Shown: in pieces, positions 5,597-6,776 of the stretch
How the letters are laid out: each line of letters opens with the position of its first letter
Position numbering within the stretch: the first letter of the stretch is position 1
Assembly: GCA_905236405.1 (NCBI GenBank)
Contig: CAJOQB010000011.1
Span: forward strand, 1-6,776
Origin: an uncultured Bacteroidales bacterium
GTDB lineage: Bacteria > Bacteroidota > Bacteroidia > Bacteroidales > P3
Reading direction: 5' to 3'
Length of the DNA stretch: 6,776 nt
The notes under the pieces: model-generated
The model's database searches: none
The model's input: the letters and a program-made list of their open reading frames with translations, nothing else
What the model was told of the DNA's origin: nothing
Made by a program: the position numbers and the translations under genes

Positions 5597-6776
5597 CTAA
5601 TTCTTCAGTTTCTTCTCTATGTCGTCAATCCAACTCTTGTATTGCTTGTCGGTCCGTTCCAACTGTGCAATGGTCTTGCAAGCGTGCAAAACGGTGGCGT
5701 GGTCTTTGTTGCCGCACTGTGTTCCAATGATGGCAAGGCTCGACTTGGTCAACTTCTTGGCGAAATACATGGTCAGCTGTCGTGCTTGCACAATCTCACG
5801 CTTGCGGGTCTTTGACTGAATGCTATCGACTGCAAGACCAAAATAATCACATACCGTCTTCTGGATGACGTCAATGGTAATCTCACGACCCGTGCTCTTC
5901 ACAAACTTGTCAATCATCTGACGAGCCAAATCGATGGTTATCTCGCGTTTGTTCAATGTCGACTGTGCTATCAAGCTCACCAAAGCACCTTCAAGCTCAC
6001 GCACGTTTGTATTGATATTATATGCGATATATTCAATAACATCATGCGGCATCTCCACGCCTGTGTTGATCAGCTTTTGACGAAGGATGTTCATTCGTGT
6101 CTCCACATCGGGGACCTGCAACTCGGCGGCCAAACCCCATTTTAGACGCGACAACAAACGACTTTCGAGCCCCTGCAACTCGGCAGGCGCTTTGTCGCTG
6201 GTAATGATGATTTGTTTGTGGCGTTGGTGCAGATGATTGAAGATATGGAAGAACGTCTCCTGTGTCTTCTCTGCCTTGCCGCTCCAGAACTGGATGTCGT
6301 CCACAATAAGCACATCAATCATCTCATAGAAATGGATGAAGTCATTGGTCGTTTTATTCTTCACCGACTCGCCATACTGCTGCATGAATTGCTCGGAAGT
6401 CACATAGAGGACCTGCTTGTCAGGGTGGTTCTCCTTCGTCTGGATACCGATGGCATGTGCCAAGTGCGTCTTGCCAAGACCCACGCCGCCATACAACAGC
6501 AACGGGTTGAACGCCGTACTACCCGGGGCATCCGCCACAGCGGCACCTGCAGAGCGGGCCAGCTGATTGCAAGCACCCTCAACAAAATTGCTCAGTGTGT
6601 AGTTCTCGTTCAATTGCGAATTGATTCGTATCTTCTGTAATCCCGGAATAATAAAAGGATTGGGCAGCTGACTGTTGGCGTCTGTGTTCACGTTGACAGG
6701 AAATTCTTTGGGTTTATTATAAATCGACTGTTGTCCTTGCGACGGGTATTGTGTCGTGATAGGCTTGCCCACCACA
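5597..6776 (-). CDS. dnaA: Chromosomal replication initiator protein DnaA (partial, N-terminus outside the window)
   Basis: DnaA binds DnaA boxes at oriC and, in its ATP form, opens the origin and recruits the replicative helicase. About 392 residues are visible; numbering here starts at codon 6775-6773. A Gln/Asn/Pro-rich linker (domain II) is followed by the AAA+ domain: NYTLSNFVEG (58-67), Walker A GGVGLGKTH (96-104), Walker B LIVDDIQF (156-163), sensor I ITSDKAP (191-197), box VII SRLKWGL with the likely arginine finger R210, and sensor II NVRELEGAL (R259). Domain IV has the DNA-binding signature GNKDHATVLHACKTI (355-369). The GTG at 6775 is almost certainly an internal valine, because domain I (roughly 75-85 residues in relatives) is missing and must lie beyond the right edge. 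The stop is TAG at 5599-5597. The gene heads an apparent pair with the flavin reductase gene. Confidence 0.97.
   Translation of the reverse strand, partial: VVGKPITTQYPSQGQQSIYNKPKEFPVNVNTDANSQLPNPFIIPGLQKIRINSQLNENYTLSNFVEGACNQLARSAGAAVADAPGSTAFNPLLLYGGVGLGKTHLAHAIGIQTKENHPDKQVLYVTSEQFMQQYGESVKNKTTNDFIHFYEMIDVLIVDDIQFWSGKAEKTQETFFHIFNHLHQRHKQIIITSDKAPAELQGLESRLLSRLKWGLAAELQVPDVETRMNILRQKLINTGVEMPHDVIEYIAYNINTNVRELEGALVSLIAQSTLNKREITIDLARQMIDKFVKSTGREITIDVIQKTVCDYFGLAVDSIQSKTRKREIVQARQLTMYFAKKLTKSSLAIIGTQCGNKDHATVLHACKTIAQLERTDKQYKSWIDDIEKKLKN

Noticed and set aside
6773..6775. GTG as the start of dnaA
   Set aside because: The frame continues to the window edge and DnaA domain I is missing, so this codon is an internal valine in the domain II linker.

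Overview
The window looks like a piece of a Bacteroidales chromosome, most likely from Prevotellaceae. The strongest taxonomic signals are a DnaA of the Bacteroidetes type, a streptopain-like C10 protease carrying a type IX secretion (T9SS) C-terminal sorting domain, and starts that mostly lack a clear Shine-Dalgarno sequence. The genus is an inference; no rRNA or other decisive marker is present.

Layout: (1) 1-169, the C-terminal end of an unidentified plus-strand gene. (2) 212-1528, a PLP-dependent fold-type I aminotransferase, closed by a strong intrinsic terminator (1545-1573). (3) 1595-2530, a D-2-hydroxyacid dehydrogenase, followed after 7 nt by (4) 2538-4991, an 817-residue secreted C10 cysteine protease. 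The protease reads as signal sequence, inhibitory prodomain, papain-like catalytic domain, right-handed beta-helix and T9SS sorting domain. (5) A 13-bp perfect hairpin (4992-5024) lies between convergent genes and serves both strands. (6) On the minus strand, dnaA (5597 to beyond the right edge) is followed after 5 nt by a flavin reductase-like gene (5022-5591).

The plus-strand genes are two metabolic enzymes plus an exported protease. The dehydrogenase and protease are so close that they are probably co-transcribed, although no shared function is evident. The minus-strand pair looks like a dnaA operon whose last gene runs into the shared terminator. All complete genes appear intact. I saw no tRNA, rRNA, CRISPR array, insertion sequence or phage gene, and no intergenic stretch is longer than 66 nt.

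I do not see a clearly new multi-gene system. The most notable items are the modular C10 protease with a regular Cys/Asn ladder in its beta-helix, its ambiguous signal peptide, the terminator that overlaps a stop codon, and the very short gap between a terminator and the next start codon.
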